Numbered from the stretch's first letter, positions 1-10,849 are shown. The stretch is DNA of 51,860 nt from Symploca sp. SIO2E9 (GCA_010692645.1 JAAHGS010000011.1:1-51860); one strand, 5' to 3'. Translations and numbers: made by a program. Notes: generated by a model from the sequence alone, not told the origin.

Positions 1-920
1 TTTTCGAGGCGTTTGACTAGATCCTGGATCACACTAGCTTGAGTATCTGGTAGTTTACTGTGTTCTAGAAGATCAAGCCGTTGACCAAATCGACGGACAA
101 TTCGACCAGGTATGCCCACCACTGTACAATCCGGAGGTACGTCTTGCAGTACAATTGAGCCTGCACCAATGCGGACGTTATCGCCAATTTGGATATTTCC
201 CAGTACCTTTACTCCGGCACTCACCACAACATTGTTGCCTAGGGTGGGATGGCGCTTGCCGCTTTCTTTACCAGTACCACCGAGGGTAACACCCTGGTAA
301 ATTAGCGCGTAGTCGCCAACGATTGCAGTTTCACCAATTACCACCCCCATACCGTGATCAATAAAAACTCCCTTGCCAATGACTGCACCAGGATGAATTT
401 CAATTCCTGTCAAAAACCGTGCCAGTGCAGAAAGTAAACGGGGAATTATCGGAAACTGCTTTGAGTTTAGCCAGTGGGCAAACCGATGCCAAACTAAAGC
501 TTGCAAGCCTGGGTAACACAATAGTACCTCCAGCCAATTACGAGCTGCTGGATCTCGCTCAAATATAATCTGGAAATCACTCCATAGCGCCTTCAATCCT
601 TCAGCGACTGAATTTTGAGTGTACTCATAAATAGTTGCTAGTGAGCGCTTAGAAGCTTCCCTTAACCTCAATAGGAATAGAGGTGAAGATGCTGCAACAT
701 TGCTATGAGAACTCCCTGCTTTAGAGCTTCCCTGCCTCAGTGCATAATTGGAACTTACTTGGTATGAGTTAACTGAAAAAGCAGGAGGTTCAGGGCAGGG
801 GGCAAATGGTTGATTTTTATCCGCCTTCGGCAGTGGCGCTTTAGCGTCAATCAATAAGTCCACTGCATCCGGCAAGGTACTTGCCCGAGCAGTCCCTGAA
901 GTGGAAATGGGCTTTAGCAT
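1..920 (-). CDS. nifP: NifP, nif-associated serine O-acetyltransferase (3' end cut by window edge)
   Basis: Makes O-acetylserine from serine and acetyl-CoA. In nif clusters this CysE paralogue is thought to boost cysteine supply for Fe-S cluster assembly. My minus-strand translation shows the CysE N-terminal helical region (IIFERDPAARNWLEVL, about residues 115-130), then the left-handed beta-helix with IDHGMGVVIGETA and GGTGKESGKRHPTLG, then VVGIPGRIVRRFG. About 80 low-complexity residues precede the recognisable domain, which is long for CysE, so the true start may be internal. The ATG at 920 lacks an obvious ribosome site and is preceded by a palindrome. The gene is divergent from nifB. The frame is open to position 1. 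Its 3' end appears instead at 40019-40283, sharing 126 identical bases with 4-129; joined there, the gene has 351 codons plus stop, in frame. Confidence 0.93.
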   Translation of the reverse strand, partial: MLKPISTSGTARASTLPDAVDLLIDAKAPLPKADKNQPFAPCPEPPAFSVNSYQVSSNYALRQGSSKAGSSHSNVAASSPLFLLRLREASKRSLATIYEYTQNSVAEGLKALWSDFQIIFERDPAARNWLEVLLCYPGLQALVWHRFAHWLNSKQFPIIPRLLSALARFLTGIEIHPGAVIGKGVFIDHGMGVVIGETAIVGDYALIYQGVTLGGTGKESGKRHPTLGNNVVVSAGVKVLGNIQIGDNVRIGAGSIVLQDVPPDCTVVGIPGRIVRRFGQRLDLLEHSKLPDTQASVIQDLVKRLE

Positions 921-934
921 GAATTGTACAATTC
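921..934. promoter_or_regulatory. 14-bp perfect palindrome abutting the nifP start codon
   Basis: GAATTGTACAATTC is a perfect palindrome immediately upstream of the nifP ATG, where a ribosome binding site would be expected. It could be an operator or a small hairpin limiting translation. Its TGTACA core resembles the half-sites further upstream. Function is inferred only. Confidence 0.35.
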
Positions 935-1496
935 CGAGTGACTTGTCTTGTTCTCCTTTTCCTGCTTATATCAGAAGGTTTAAGCTACAGCAGTGCAGAC
1001 TCTATGATGCCGATTGATAGGACTAATTAAGTTGTACTCAACACTGCTTAACCTTGATGGGAACAAGGTTCCCAATTTTGGGTGGGGTAGGGGTACTGGT
1101 ATTTTTTTACAAGGATGGGCAAAATTAGGGGGTATGGGGACAGGTATTTTTGTACTCAAAAACAATGGCTTTAAAACCAAAATTAGTTGTTGCTTTTGTC
1201 GCGGAATTAATTGTTTTCAAAACATCTATAACAGTAGACAACAAAAATTTCCAAAATCACTATAGATCTAATCACGCACTCGTCTATTACCAAGAGAAAA
1301 TTAGGAGAGTATAAAAAAAAACTTAAGAAACTAAAAGTGATAAATAAGATACAGACTATAATTAGGGGCAAGCAACAAGTGGAGTTGTTAGAAACACTAC
1401 ATCAGTCTCTGTATATATAGGGTAAATGACTGCCTTGTTTCTCCTGGTTCCTAAAATCTACCCTGACTGGAAATCAATTGAGTGGGTTTTTGAATT

Positions 1497-1519
1497 TTGA
1501 GTACAGGTTTTGTACTCAA
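1497..1519. promoter_or_regulatory. Palindromic TTGAGTACA pair between nifP and nifB
   Basis: TTGAGTACA and TGTACTCAA face each other across a 5-bp spacer (GGTTT). The arms are 9 bp and perfect. It sits between the two longer inverted arms of the region and looks like a dimer binding site. It also reads GTA-N9-TAC, one base off the NtcA spacing of N8, so it is not a standard NtcA box. Confidence 0.45.
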
Positions 1520-1927
1520 TACTTCAAGAGGTGAATTAACCTCAAACCTATGCCGCAAGTTGGTTTGAGGTTGAGTACAACAATACCCGTACCTATCCCC
1601 CAGAAATACCAGTACCCCTATCTAAAAATACCAGTACCCCTATCCCAAAAGAAATTTTGAATAACCACCAGCACTGGGTTTAAAGCTTTGAGTACATCTT
1701 TAATAAGTCCAATAAACCTGATCCGTTTCAGCTGAACTGTAGGGCTTGAAGAGGGCTGCTATAAATCAAATAACGCCGACCACACTCACCCTTCAACTTT
1801 CACACACTTAGATTTGTAAGGTAAGTGTATCGACGCGATCGCCAACTGGGGCCTGAGTAGTGTCCTTACGTTCGCGTTCCCCACGGCGCAAGGCAGTTAT
1901 CTAACACCAATAACACCAGGGAATTTG

Positions 1928-3574
1928 ATGTCAGAACATAAAGCAGTAACCCCAACAACGAAAGCGATAGCCCAGCAAAACGCCAGAGCATCATCCGCTT
2001 CTTCTAACTCAAGTAAGTGTGCCTCCAACGGCTGTGGTTCTCCAACCACAAAAACCTCAGAAATTGACGAGAAAATGCGTGAACGCATTGCTCAACATCC
2101 CTGCTACAGTGAAGATGCCCACCATCACTATGCTAGGATGCACGCGCCTGTAGCACCAGCCTGCAACGTTCAGTGCAACTACTGCAATCGCAAATACGAT
2201 TGTGCCAATGAAAGCAGACCAGGTGTTGTCAGTGAAGTTTTAACACCGGAAGAAGCCGCTCATAAAGCGTTGGTAATCGCAGGCAAGATTCCCCAAATGA
2301 CCGTAGTAGGCATTGCAGGTCCTGGCGATCCTCTAGCTAATCCAGAGAAAACCTTCCGTACCTTTGAGTTAATCGCTCAGCAGGCTCCTGATCTCAAACT
2401 TTGCTTGTCAACTAATGGTCTAGTTCTCCCTGATTATATAGACCGGATTAAAGAATTAAATATCGACCACGTTACTCTTACCATAAACATGGTTGACCCC
2501 AAAATCGGGGCGAAGATTTATCCTTGGGTTCACTATAAGCGCAAACGCTACCGTGGAGAAGAAGGAGCTAGAATCCTCCATGAGCGGCAGATGGAATCAT
2601 TGGATTTGCTTAGAGAAGCCAATATTCTGTGCAAAGTGAATTCAGTGATGATTCCGGGAATTAACAATGAACACCTCAAAGAGGTCAACAAAGTTATTCG
2701 CTCTAAGGGTGCATTTATTCACAACATCATGCCCCTGATTTCAGCACCGGAACACGGTACCTATTTTGGCTTGACTGGTCAGCGTGGTCCAACTCCAGCA
2801 GAAGTCAAAGAGCTACAAGATAGTCTCGAAGGCAATATGCAGATGATGCGCCATTGCCGTCAGTGTAGAGCAGATGCTGTCGGGCTATTGGGTGAAGACC
2901 GCAGCAAAGAATTCACTAAAGAAAAAGTATTACAAATCACTCCAGAATACGACCTCAAAAAACGCCAAGAAGTGCATGCTGGTATAGAACACTTTAAAGC
3001 ACAAGTAGAAACTGCCAAGACCAAAACTACAGATTCACAACGCAACCAAATTACAGCGGAATATGACACCCAACGACGTCCAGAAGTTAACTCTGGTGTT
3101 GACCAGTTCAGGGCTAAACTAGAGGCAGCTAAGGCTGAGATTGCCGCATCCGTAGAAACAGAAGAAGTTGCCTATTTAGAACTCACCTCCAGCATTCTAG
3201 TTGCTGTGGCTACCAAGGGTGGTGGATTAGTTAACCAGCACTTCGGTCATGCCAAGGAATTCATGATTTATGAGGTGGATGGGACTAAAGCTCGTTTTAT
3301 TGGTCACCGCAAAATAGACCACTATTGCCAAAGTGGTTACGGTGAGGAAGGAACCCTCGCAAAAATCATTGAAACCATCTCTGATTGCCAAGCAGTTCTC
3401 GTTTCCAAGATTGGTGAGTCTCCTAAGGAAGAGTTGCGCCAAGCTGGACTACAAGCAGTGGAAGTTTATGACGTAATTGAAAATGCGGCTTTGGACTTCT
3501 ATCGTCAGTATCAGCAACAACAGCAACAGTCAGTTCAGCCTGATAATCTTCAAATCGAGGGGGTGCAAGCATGA
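1928..3574 (+). CDS. nifB: NifB, FeMo-cofactor precursor (NifB-co) synthase
   Basis: Radical-SAM enzyme that fuses two [4Fe-4S] clusters and inserts the central carbide to make NifB-co. The SAM cluster motif C-x3-C-x2-C is at Cys79, 83 and 86 (ACNVQCNYC). A NifX-like C-terminal domain begins near [12 protein letters not shown] chose ATG 1928 over the TTG one codon upstream. The protein has 548 residues, longer than usual, because the linker between the two domains contains two copies of a unit of about 28 residues (about 336-363 and 374-401, both with EYD...RxEV). The stop overlaps the nifS start (ATGA), so the two are probably translationally coupled. The ferredoxin gene fdxN, often found between nifB and nifS in cyanobacteria, is absent. 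Confidence 0.98.
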   Translation: MSEHKAVTPTTKAIAQQNARASSASSNSSKCASNGCGSPTTKTSEIDEKMRERIAQHPCYSEDAHHHYARMHAPVAPACNVQCNYCNRKYDCANESRPGVVSEVLTPEEAAHKALVIAGKIPQMTVVGIAGPGDPLANPEKTFRTFELIAQQAPDLKLCLSTNGLVLPDYIDRIKELNIDHVTLTINMVDPKIGAKIYPWVHYKRKRYRGEEGARILHERQMESLDLLREANILCKVNSVMIPGINNEHLKEVNKVIRSKGAFIHNIMPLISAPEHGTYFGLTGQRGPTPAEVKELQDSLEGNMQMMRHCRQCRADAVGLLGEDRSKEFTKEKVLQITPEYDLKKRQEVHAGIEHFKAQVETAKTKTTDSQRNQITAEYDTQRRPEVNSGVDQFRAKLEAAKAEIAASVETEEVAYLELTSSILVAVATKGGGLVNQHFGHAKEFMIYEVDGTKARFIGHRKIDHYCQSGYGEEGTLAKIIETISDCQAVLVSKIGESPKEELRQAGLQAVEVYDVIENAALDFYRQYQQQQQQSVQPDNLQIEGVQA

Positions 3575-4773
3575 GTACAATTTACCTTGATAACAATGCT
3601 ACCACACGGGTAGATGAAGCAGTTCTAGAAGCGATGCTGCCCTACCTGAGAGATTATTACGGCAATCCTTCGAGTATGCACACCTTTGGTGGGCAAGTGG
3701 GTGCCAAAGTCAAAGCAGCGCGAACTCAAGTAGCAGAACTATTGGGTGCCGACGTCTCAGAAATCGTCTTTACCAGTTGCGGTACTGAGGGAGATAACGC
3801 CGCTATCCATGCCGCGCTATCGGCACAGCCCAACAAACGGCACATCATCACCACCAAGGTTGAACATCCAGCAGTACTCAATGTCTGCAAACGCTTGGAA
3901 AAGAAGGGCTACAACGTTACTTATCTATCCGTGAATCGCTCGGGACTACTGGATATCGATGAACTGGCAGCTGCAATTACTGATGACACTGCCCTCGTCT
4001 CAGTAATGTATGCCAATAATGAGAATGGCGTTATCTTCCCGATTGAGAGAATTGGCAAAATTGTCAAAGCTCGTGGTGTGATCTTCCATGTTGATGCTGT
4101 GCAAGCAGTAGGGAAAATTCCCCTTAACATGAACAATAGCACCATTGATATGCTGACAATATCCGGTCACAAGCTTCATGCCCCCAAAGGGATTGGTGCG
4201 CTGTATGTGCGGCGGGGAGTGCGGTTTAGACCTTTTCTCATCGGTGGTCATCAAGAGAGAGGGCGTCGAGGGGGAACTGAGAATGTTCCTGGTATTATTG
4301 CCCTCGGTAAAGCTGCCGAACTTGCTAGATTACATTTAGCAGATGTGGAGCGCGAAAGGCAATTGCGCGATCGCTTGGAACAAGGAATACTAGCTGCCAT
4401 CCCCGAATGCGAAGTCAACGGTGATCCCATACGCAGGTTGCCCAACACCACTAATATCGGTTTCAAATACATTGAAGGTGAAGCTATCCTGCTGTCCCTC
4501 AACAAGTATGGCATCTGTGCCTCTTCCGGTTCGGCTTGCACCTCCGGTTCTTTAGAGCCTTCTCACGTATTGCGAGCCATGGGTTTACCTTACACCGTGC
4601 TTCACGGTTCGATCCGTTTTAGCCTTTCTCGTTACACCACAGAAGCTGAGATTGATCAAGTTCTGGCAGTCATGCCCGGTATCGTCGAACGCTTAAGGGA
4701 ACTCTCTCCCTTTAGCAATGACTCAGCAGGCTGGCTCCAAGAACAAGAACAAGCCCTATCTATTAGTCATTAG
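3571..4773 (+). CDS. nifS: NifS, cysteine desulfurase
   Basis: PLP-dependent enzyme that takes sulfur from cysteine as a persulfide for nitrogenase Fe-S clusters, working with NifU. The 400 residues match the family. The PLP lysine is in [10 protein letters not shown] (Lys201) and the persulfide cysteine in SSGSACTSG (Cys323). Start [11 protein letters not shown], typical of the family. It overlaps nifB by four bases and is separated from nifU by a 217-bp gap containing a hairpin. Confidence 0.98.
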   Translation: MSTIYLDNNATTRVDEAVLEAMLPYLRDYYGNPSSMHTFGGQVGAKVKAARTQVAELLGADVSEIVFTSCGTEGDNAAIHAALSAQPNKRHIITTKVEHPAVLNVCKRLEKKGYNVTYLSVNRSGLLDIDELAAAITDDTALVSVMYANNENGVIFPIERIGKIVKARGVIFHVDAVQAVGKIPLNMNNSTIDMLTISGHKLHAPKGIGALYVRRGVRFRPFLIGGHQERGRRGGTENVPGIIALGKAAELARLHLADVERERQLRDRLEQGILAAIPECEVNGDPIRRLPNTTNIGFKYIEGEAILLSLNKYGICASSGSACTSGSLEPSHVLRAMGLPYTVLHGSIRFSLSRYTTEAEIDQVLAVMPGIVERLRELSPFSNDSAGWLQEQEQALSISH

Positions 4774-4894
4774 ACCACTTGTAAAAGTATCTTTGGCAAT
4801 TGTGTTGAAAACAGGGACAAGTTCAAAGGTAAAGGGATTTTTTATTCCTTTCCCCCTTCCCTCTTAAGCTTTCCCTAACTTAATCAAGAAGTCT

Positions 4895-4939
4895 ATTGGT
4901 CATTAGTCATGAGTAATGTACAAAGGGCGAATGACCAAT
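4895..4939. repeat. Inverted repeat between nifS and nifU
   Basis: Perfect 10-bp arms ATTGGTCATT and AATGACCAAT enclose 25 bases that include GTCATGAGTAATG. The foldback ends 51 bases before the nifU start. It could fold in the mRNA and tune processing or relative expression of nifS and nifU. Confidence 0.5.
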
Positions 4940-4990
4940 AACAAGAGACAAAAAAACAAAAACTTTACCAATTTACGATCCTTAAGACTT

Positions 4991-5887
4991 ATGTGGGAAT
5001 ATACAGACCAGGTAATGGATTTCTTCTATAATCCTCGTAACCAAGGCAGAATTACAGAAAGTGATTCAGGAGAAAAAGTTGTAACTGGCGAAGTTGGTAG
5101 TATTGCTTGCGGGGATGCCCTGAGTCTGCATTTGAAGGTTGATGAGACCACTGAAAGAATCATTGATGCCCGTTTTCAAACTTTTGGTTGTGCTAGTGCG
5201 ATCGCTTCTTCTTCTGTTCTAACTGAAATAATTAAGGGCAAAACCTTAGATGAAGCAGTCCAAATTACCAACAAAGATATTGCTGATTCCCTAGGCGGTT
5301 TGCCAGAAGAAAAGATGCACTGCTCAGTAATGGGTCAAGAGGCACTCGAGGCAGCAATTGCTAATTACCGAGGCATTCCTGTAGTAGTCCACGAAGATGA
5401 TGATGGTTCCATAGTTTGCACTTGTTTTGCTACCAGCGAACCGAAAATTAAGCGGGTAATTAGGGAAAATAACCTCACTACTGCGGAACAGGTTACATAC
5501 TATGTGAAGGCTGGTGGCGGTTGCGGTGCATGTCTAGCAAATATTGATGAAATCCTGGCAGAAGTCAACGCTGAACAAAAAGTTGTTCAAAGACAAGTTG
5601 CTGTGCAGACTGCTTCCACAGCGCTTAAGTCTCAAGCAGGTGTAAGTAATCTCACCAACCTCCAAAAAATCTCCCTAATTCAACAAATTCTCCATGACGA
5701 AGTAAGACCTGTCGTCGCTGAGGATGGAGGAGATGTAGAGCTATACGATGTCGAAGGTGACCTAGTTAAAGTTCAACTTAAAGGCTCTTGCACTTCCTGT
5801 CCTAGTTCCAGCGCTACACTCAAAATTGCGATCGAAGCGACACTCAGAGACCGAGTTTTACCAAGCCTTGTAGTTGAGGCTGTCTGA
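4991..5887 (+). CDS. nifU: NifU, Fe-S cluster scaffold
   Basis: Modular scaffold receiving sulfur from NifS and delivering clusters to NifH and other targets. Three modules are visible in 298 residues: an IscU-like domain (about 1-125; Cys40, Cys67, Cys111), a permanent [2Fe-2S] domain (about 136-190; Cys143, 145, 178, 181) and a C-terminal Nfu domain (about 222-298; CTSC at 267-270). I placed the start at ATG 4991 because MWEYTDQVMDFF is the family N-terminus. An upstream in-frame ATG at 4916 would add 25 unrelated residues from repeat DNA. Confidence 0.97.
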   Translation: MWEYTDQVMDFFYNPRNQGRITESDSGEKVVTGEVGSIACGDALSLHLKVDETTERIIDARFQTFGCASAIASSSVLTEIIKGKTLDEAVQITNKDIADSLGGLPEEKMHCSVMGQEALEAAIANYRGIPVVVHEDDDGSIVCTCFATSEPKIKRVIRENNLTTAEQVTYYVKAGGGCGACLANIDEILAEVNAEQKVVQRQVAVQTASTALKSQAGVSNLTNLQKISLIQQILHDEVRPVVAEDGGDVELYDVEGDLVKVQLKGSCTSCPSSSATLKIAIEATLRDRVLPSLVVEAV

Positions 5888-7078
<1,191 letters not shown>

Positions 7079-7303
7079 GGGCAACTAGGGCAGCTTACTC
7101 CCTACATTTAGGCAGTATTCATCTAGTCCCTAAAGCCAAGTTGTTGTGGGTTGGGGCTCCGTCTAACTCATGAAAGCAGAGGCTTAGGTATTAGCTAAAG
7201 CGAGACACAATCTGGGGGTTATGGGTTTGTTGGGAAAGCTCCAGAGCTGGATAGATATTTCTCTCCCTCTACCCCCAATTCCTACCAAGATGAGAGGAAG
7301 AAT

Positions 7304-8758
7304 ATGACATCTTCAAATGTTGAACAGCATAAAGAAATAATCGAAGAAGTCCTGAAGGCCTACCCAGAGAAAGGTGCTAAAAATAGAAAGAAGCACTTAG
7401 GCGTTCATGAAGAAGGAAAATCTGACTGCGGTGTTAAGTCCAATACCAAGTCTCTTCCTGGTGTGATGACTGCTCGTGGCTGCTCCTTTGCTGGTGCGAA
7501 GGGTGTAGTTTGGGGTCCTGTTAAGGACATGATTCACATTAGCCATGGTCCCATTGGCTGCGGCTATTACTCCTGGTCTGGTCGTCGGAACTATTACATT
7601 GGTACCACTGGTGTTGATACTTTTGGTACGATGCAGTTTACTTCTGATTTCCAAGAGAAGGATATCGTCTTCGGCGGCGACAAAAAGCTGACCAAGATCA
7701 TCACAGAAATCGAAGAACTTTTCCCCCTCAACGCTGGCATTACAATTGAATCAGAATGCCCTGTTGGTCTGATTGGTGATGACATCGAGGCAGTATCTAA
7801 GAAAACCAGCAAAGAAACTGGTAAGCCAGTAGTACCTGTACGTTGTGAAGGCTTCCGTGGTGTTTCCCAATCTTTAGGACACCACATCGCTAACGACACC
7901 GTGCGCGATTGGGTCTTCCCAATGACTGAAGAGAAAGTCAAAAGTGGGGAAATCCAATTTGAGTCTACTCCCTACGATGTAGCAATGATTGGTGACTACA
8001 ACATCGGTGGAGATGCTTGGTCTTCCCGGATGTTGCTTGAAGAAATGGGCTTGCGAGTAGTTTCCCAGTTCTCCGGCGATGGCACTTTCAATGAGGTTCT
8101 TCACACCCCATTAGTGAAGATGAACCTGATCCACTGCTATCGTTCCATGAACTACATCTGCCGCCATATGGAAGAAACCTATGGTATTCCCTGGATGGAG
8201 TTCAACTTCTTTGGTCCTCACCAAATTGCTAAATCTTTGCGTGCAATTGCTGCCAAATTTGACGAAAAGATTCAAGAAGGTGCAGAAAGAGTTATTGCCA
8301 AGTACGCTGCTGAAGCTCAGGCAATAATTGACAAGTTCCGCCCTCGCCTAGAAGGCAAGAAAGTGATGATGATGGTTGGTGGCTTACGCCCCCGTCACGT
8401 CGTCCCAGCTTTCGAGGAATTAGGAATGGAAGTAATCGGTACCGGTTATGAATTCGGTCACAACGACGACTACAAGCGTACCACTGACTATATCAAAGAC
8501 GGTACAGTAATTTACGATGATGTCACTGGCTATGAGTTCGAGGAGTTTGCTAAGCAACTGAAGCCAGATTTAGTTGCTGCAGGTATTAAAGAGAAGTACG
8601 CCTTCCAGAAGATGTCCTTGCCCTTCCGCCAGATGCACTCTTGGGATTATTCTGGTCCTTATCACGGCTATGACGGCTTTGCTATCTTTGCTCGCGATAT
8701 GGATTTAGCGATCAACAGCCCAACCTGGGGTTTGGTAGGCGCACCTTGGAAGAAGTAA
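7304..8758 (+). CDS. nifD: NifD, nitrogenase MoFe protein alpha chain
   Basis: Holds the FeMo-cofactor active site and half of the P-cluster. 484 residues, full length. P-cluster cysteines are Cys60, Cys86 and Cys152. The cofactor ligands are Cys278 (HCYRSMNYI) and His445 (QMHSWDYSG). The loop with His193/194 near GVSQSLGHH is also present. The gene is continuous: no excision element interrupts it, unlike several heterocystous strains. It is 225 bp after nifH and 425 bp before nifK. Confidence 0.99.
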   Translation: MTSSNVEQHKEIIEEVLKAYPEKGAKNRKKHLGVHEEGKSDCGVKSNTKSLPGVMTARGCSFAGAKGVVWGPVKDMIHISHGPIGCGYYSWSGRRNYYIGTTGVDTFGTMQFTSDFQEKDIVFGGDKKLTKIITEIEELFPLNAGITIESECPVGLIGDDIEAVSKKTSKETGKPVVPVRCEGFRGVSQSLGHHIANDTVRDWVFPMTEEKVKSGEIQFESTPYDVAMIGDYNIGGDAWSSRMLLEEMGLRVVSQFSGDGTFNEVLHTPLVKMNLIHCYRSMNYICRHMEETYGIPWMEFNFFGPHQIAKSLRAIAAKFDEKIQEGAERVIAKYAAEAQAIIDKFRPRLEGKKVMMMVGGLRPRHVVPAFEELGMEVIGTGYEFGHNDDYKRTTDYIKDGTVIYDDVTGYEFEEFAKQLKPDLVAAGIKEKYAFQKMSLPFRQMHSWDYSGPYHGYDGFAIFARDMDLAINSPTWGLVGAPWKK

Positions 8759-9183
8759 GCGCTACGAGGAAGAAGTAAAGTATTCGGGTAGTTAAGTTAT
8801 CGGTGACTCTCAGATCTCAGGGTGATGTAATTTTCAGTCTTTACAGGCATTATATATCTGAATACTTAACCCTAACTCCTCACCCAAATACTTCTCCCAA
8901 TCAGGGAATTTCTGAACTAAGAATTCAGCAGAGAAGAGAGAATTTAAGCAATAAATTAACTAACAAATTTTCATTCTTTCTTCTCTGGTTTTATTCCCTA
9001 AATTCTCTAGTCTTACTAATAACTTGGAGTGAACTTTAAGGTCAGGTCAGTGCGTTCCCAAAATTTGCTCAACCAAGCCTGAGCCCAGTTGTTAGTTCTG
9101 TTTACCTTAAGTTAATAGCAACTCAACAACTACAAGCAAGTAACTCCTGTTAGCCGATCACTATACATAGAGGAATTGAAGTC
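8759..9183. other. Long nifD-nifK spacer
   Basis: This 425-bp gap is long for nifD-nifK, whose products are needed in equal amounts. It holds an AT-rich stretch and a possible 78-codon frame (8803-9039) that lacks recognisable protein character and a clear ribosome site. I see no strong terminator hairpin. A purine stretch (AGAGGAAT) lies just ahead of nifK. Confidence 0.5.
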
Positions 9184-10722
9184 ATGAGCCAACCTGATGT
9201 AAATAAGATCAAAGACCACTTCAAACTATTCCACGATCCAGACTATCAACAACTCTTCAAGCTCAAAAGAGAATTTGAAGCAGCTCCTTCTTCTGAAGAA
9301 ATTGACAAGGTTAATGAGTGGACTAAGACTTGGGAATATCGCGAAAAGAATTTTGCTCGCGAAGCCCTAACCGTTAACCCAGCTAAAGCTTGTCAGCCTT
9401 TAGGTGCAATTTACGCTGCTTCTGGTTTTGAAGGAACTCTGCCTTTTGTCCACGGTTCTCAAGGATGCGTCGCTTACTTCCGGACTCACCTTGCTCGTCA
9501 CTATAAAGAGCCTTTTTCTGCCGTTTCTTCTTCGATGACTGAGGATGCAGCAGTCTTCGGTGGGCTGACAAACATGGTTGATGGCTTAGCCAACTCCTAT
9601 GCCCTCTACAAGCCTAAAATGATCGCTGTCTGCACCACCTGCATGGCAGAAGTAATTGGGGATGACTTGGGTGCTTTTATTACTACCTCCAAGGGCAAAG
9701 GTTCTATCCCAGAAGATTTCCCAGTTCCCTTTGCTCATACCCCTAGCTTTGTAGGTTCCCATCTCACCGGTTACGACGGTATGCTCAAGGGCATTCTGGA
9801 GAACCTGACCAAAGGTCAGAAGAAGGCAACCAGCAACGGCAAGATTAATATTATTCCTGGCTTCGACAGCTATGTTGGTAATATCCGTGTATTGAAGCGG
9901 ATGCTGTCTCTGATGGATGTCGATCATACAGTTCTAGCCGATAACTCTGATATCTTTGATTCACCCAATGATGGGGACTTCAAGATGTACCAGGGTGGCA
10001 CTCCCCTAGAAGATGCAGCAGATTCGATTAATTCTCAGGCAACGGTTTCTCTGCAAAAATACTCCACTACCAAGACCTTATCTTGGATCAAGCAAGATTG
10101 GGGACAACAGACTGCAACCTACCGTCCTTTCGGAATTCGCGGTACCGATGAGTTCTTGATGGCAATCTCAGAGCTAACTGGTAAAGCTATTCCCTGGGAA
10201 TTAGAGAGAGAGCGGGGACGTGCAGTTGACGCCATGACCGATTCCCAAGCTTGGGTACACGGCAAGCGTGTGGCAATCTACGGTGATCCTGACTTCGTAA
10301 TGGGACTGTTGAACTTCGTCCTAGAAATGGGTATGGAGCCAGTTCACGTGTTAGTACACAATGGTAACAAGAAGTTCAAACAAGAAGCAGAGGAACTGCT
10401 AGCATCAACACCTTTAGGAAAAGATGCTACTGTCTGGATTGGTAAGGATCTGTGGCATATGCGCTCACTGCTGTTCACTGAACCAGTGGATCTGCTCATC
10501 GGCAACTCCTACGCCAAGTACCTCGAACGTGATACAGGTATCCCACTAGTACGTATTGGCTATCCTATCTTCGATCGCCACCACCTGCATCGCTATTCCA
10601 CTGTCGGCTATGAAGGCGCTCTCAATCTGCTCAACTGGATTGTTAACCGAATCCTCGAAGAAGCCGACAACACCACCAACATCCCCAGCGAAACCGATAT
10701 TTCCTTTGACTTGGTTCGCTAA
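9184..10722 (+). CDS. nifK: NifK, nitrogenase MoFe protein beta chain
   Basis: Partner of NifD in the alpha2-beta2 dinitrogenase; supplies the other P-cluster ligands. 512 residues, the standard length. P-cluster cysteines fall at Cys70 (PAKACQPLG), Cys95 (GSQGCVAYF) and Cys153 (CTTCMAEV). The N-terminal extension that wraps the alpha chain is present. A repeat with terminator-like fold follows the stop. Confidence 0.99.
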   Translation: MSQPDVNKIKDHFKLFHDPDYQQLFKLKREFEAAPSSEEIDKVNEWTKTWEYREKNFAREALTVNPAKACQPLGAIYAASGFEGTLPFVHGSQGCVAYFRTHLARHYKEPFSAVSSSMTEDAAVFGGLTNMVDGLANSYALYKPKMIAVCTTCMAEVIGDDLGAFITTSKGKGSIPEDFPVPFAHTPSFVGSHLTGYDGMLKGILENLTKGQKKATSNGKINIIPGFDSYVGNIRVLKRMLSLMDVDHTVLADNSDIFDSPNDGDFKMYQGGTPLEDAADSINSQATVSLQKYSTTKTLSWIKQDWGQQTATYRPFGIRGTDEFLMAISELTGKAIPWELERERGRAVDAMTDSQAWVHGKRVAIYGDPDFVMGLLNFVLEMGMEPVHVLVHNGNKKFKQEAEELLASTPLGKDATVWIGKDLWHMRSLLFTEPVDLLIGNSYAKYLERDTGIPLVRIGYPIFDRHHLHRYSTVGYEGALNLLNWIVNRILEEADNTTNIPSETDISFDLVR

Positions 10723-10737
10723 TTGGATTAGGTCTGT

Positions 10738-10765
10738 GTAGGGGCGTTGTGCGTAACGTCTCTAC
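10738..10765. repeat. Foldback repeat downstream of nifK
   Basis: GTAGGGGCGTT and AACGTCTCTAC pair as 11-base arms (two G-U pairs in RNA) around GTGCGT. It starts 15 bases after the nifK stop. It resembles a dispersed cyanobacterial repeat and could protect or end the nifHDK message. There is no U-tract, so I do not call it an intrinsic terminator. Confidence 0.5.
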
Positions 10766-10849
10766 CAACCGGGTTTTGTCCGTTCCTGGTTAATTTTATT
10801 AAAAAAACGGCACCTTATACTTGAATTTGAACTGTTTATACTGAACGAA

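Larger units (their letters stand above)
921..1927. promoter_or_regulatory. Divergent nifP-nifB control region
   Basis: This 1 kb non-coding gap separates the divergent nifP and nifB starts. It holds six exact copies of the 9-mer TTGAGTACA (either strand; cores at 1034, 1152, 1499, 1512, 1573 and 1690). It also holds an imperfect inverted repeat with arms at 1034-1157 and 1573-1695, and iterated GGGGTACTGGTATTT boxes. In Leptolyngbya boryana a CnfR-dependent element is known upstream of both nifB and nifP, and a cnfR homologue lies at 21426-23027. I infer that the arms are the CnfR-responsive elements, one per promoter. The small ORFs here have no coding character. A HIP1 site lies near 1836. 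Confidence 0.6.

Noticed and set aside
980-1265. Short frames on both strands between nifP and nifB
   Set aside because: They cross the inverted repeat arms and show no protein features; the region looks regulatory.
1501-1515. NtcA site at nifP-nifB
   Set aside because: GTA-N9-TAC has one base too many; it is better explained by the paired TTGAGTACA words.
7304-8758. Excision element in nifD
   Set aside because: nifD is continuous with all ligand residues; no recombinase gene occurs in the window.
8803-9039. 78-codon frame between nifD and nifK
   Set aside because: No recognisable domain, AT-rich, and lacks a convincing ribosome site.
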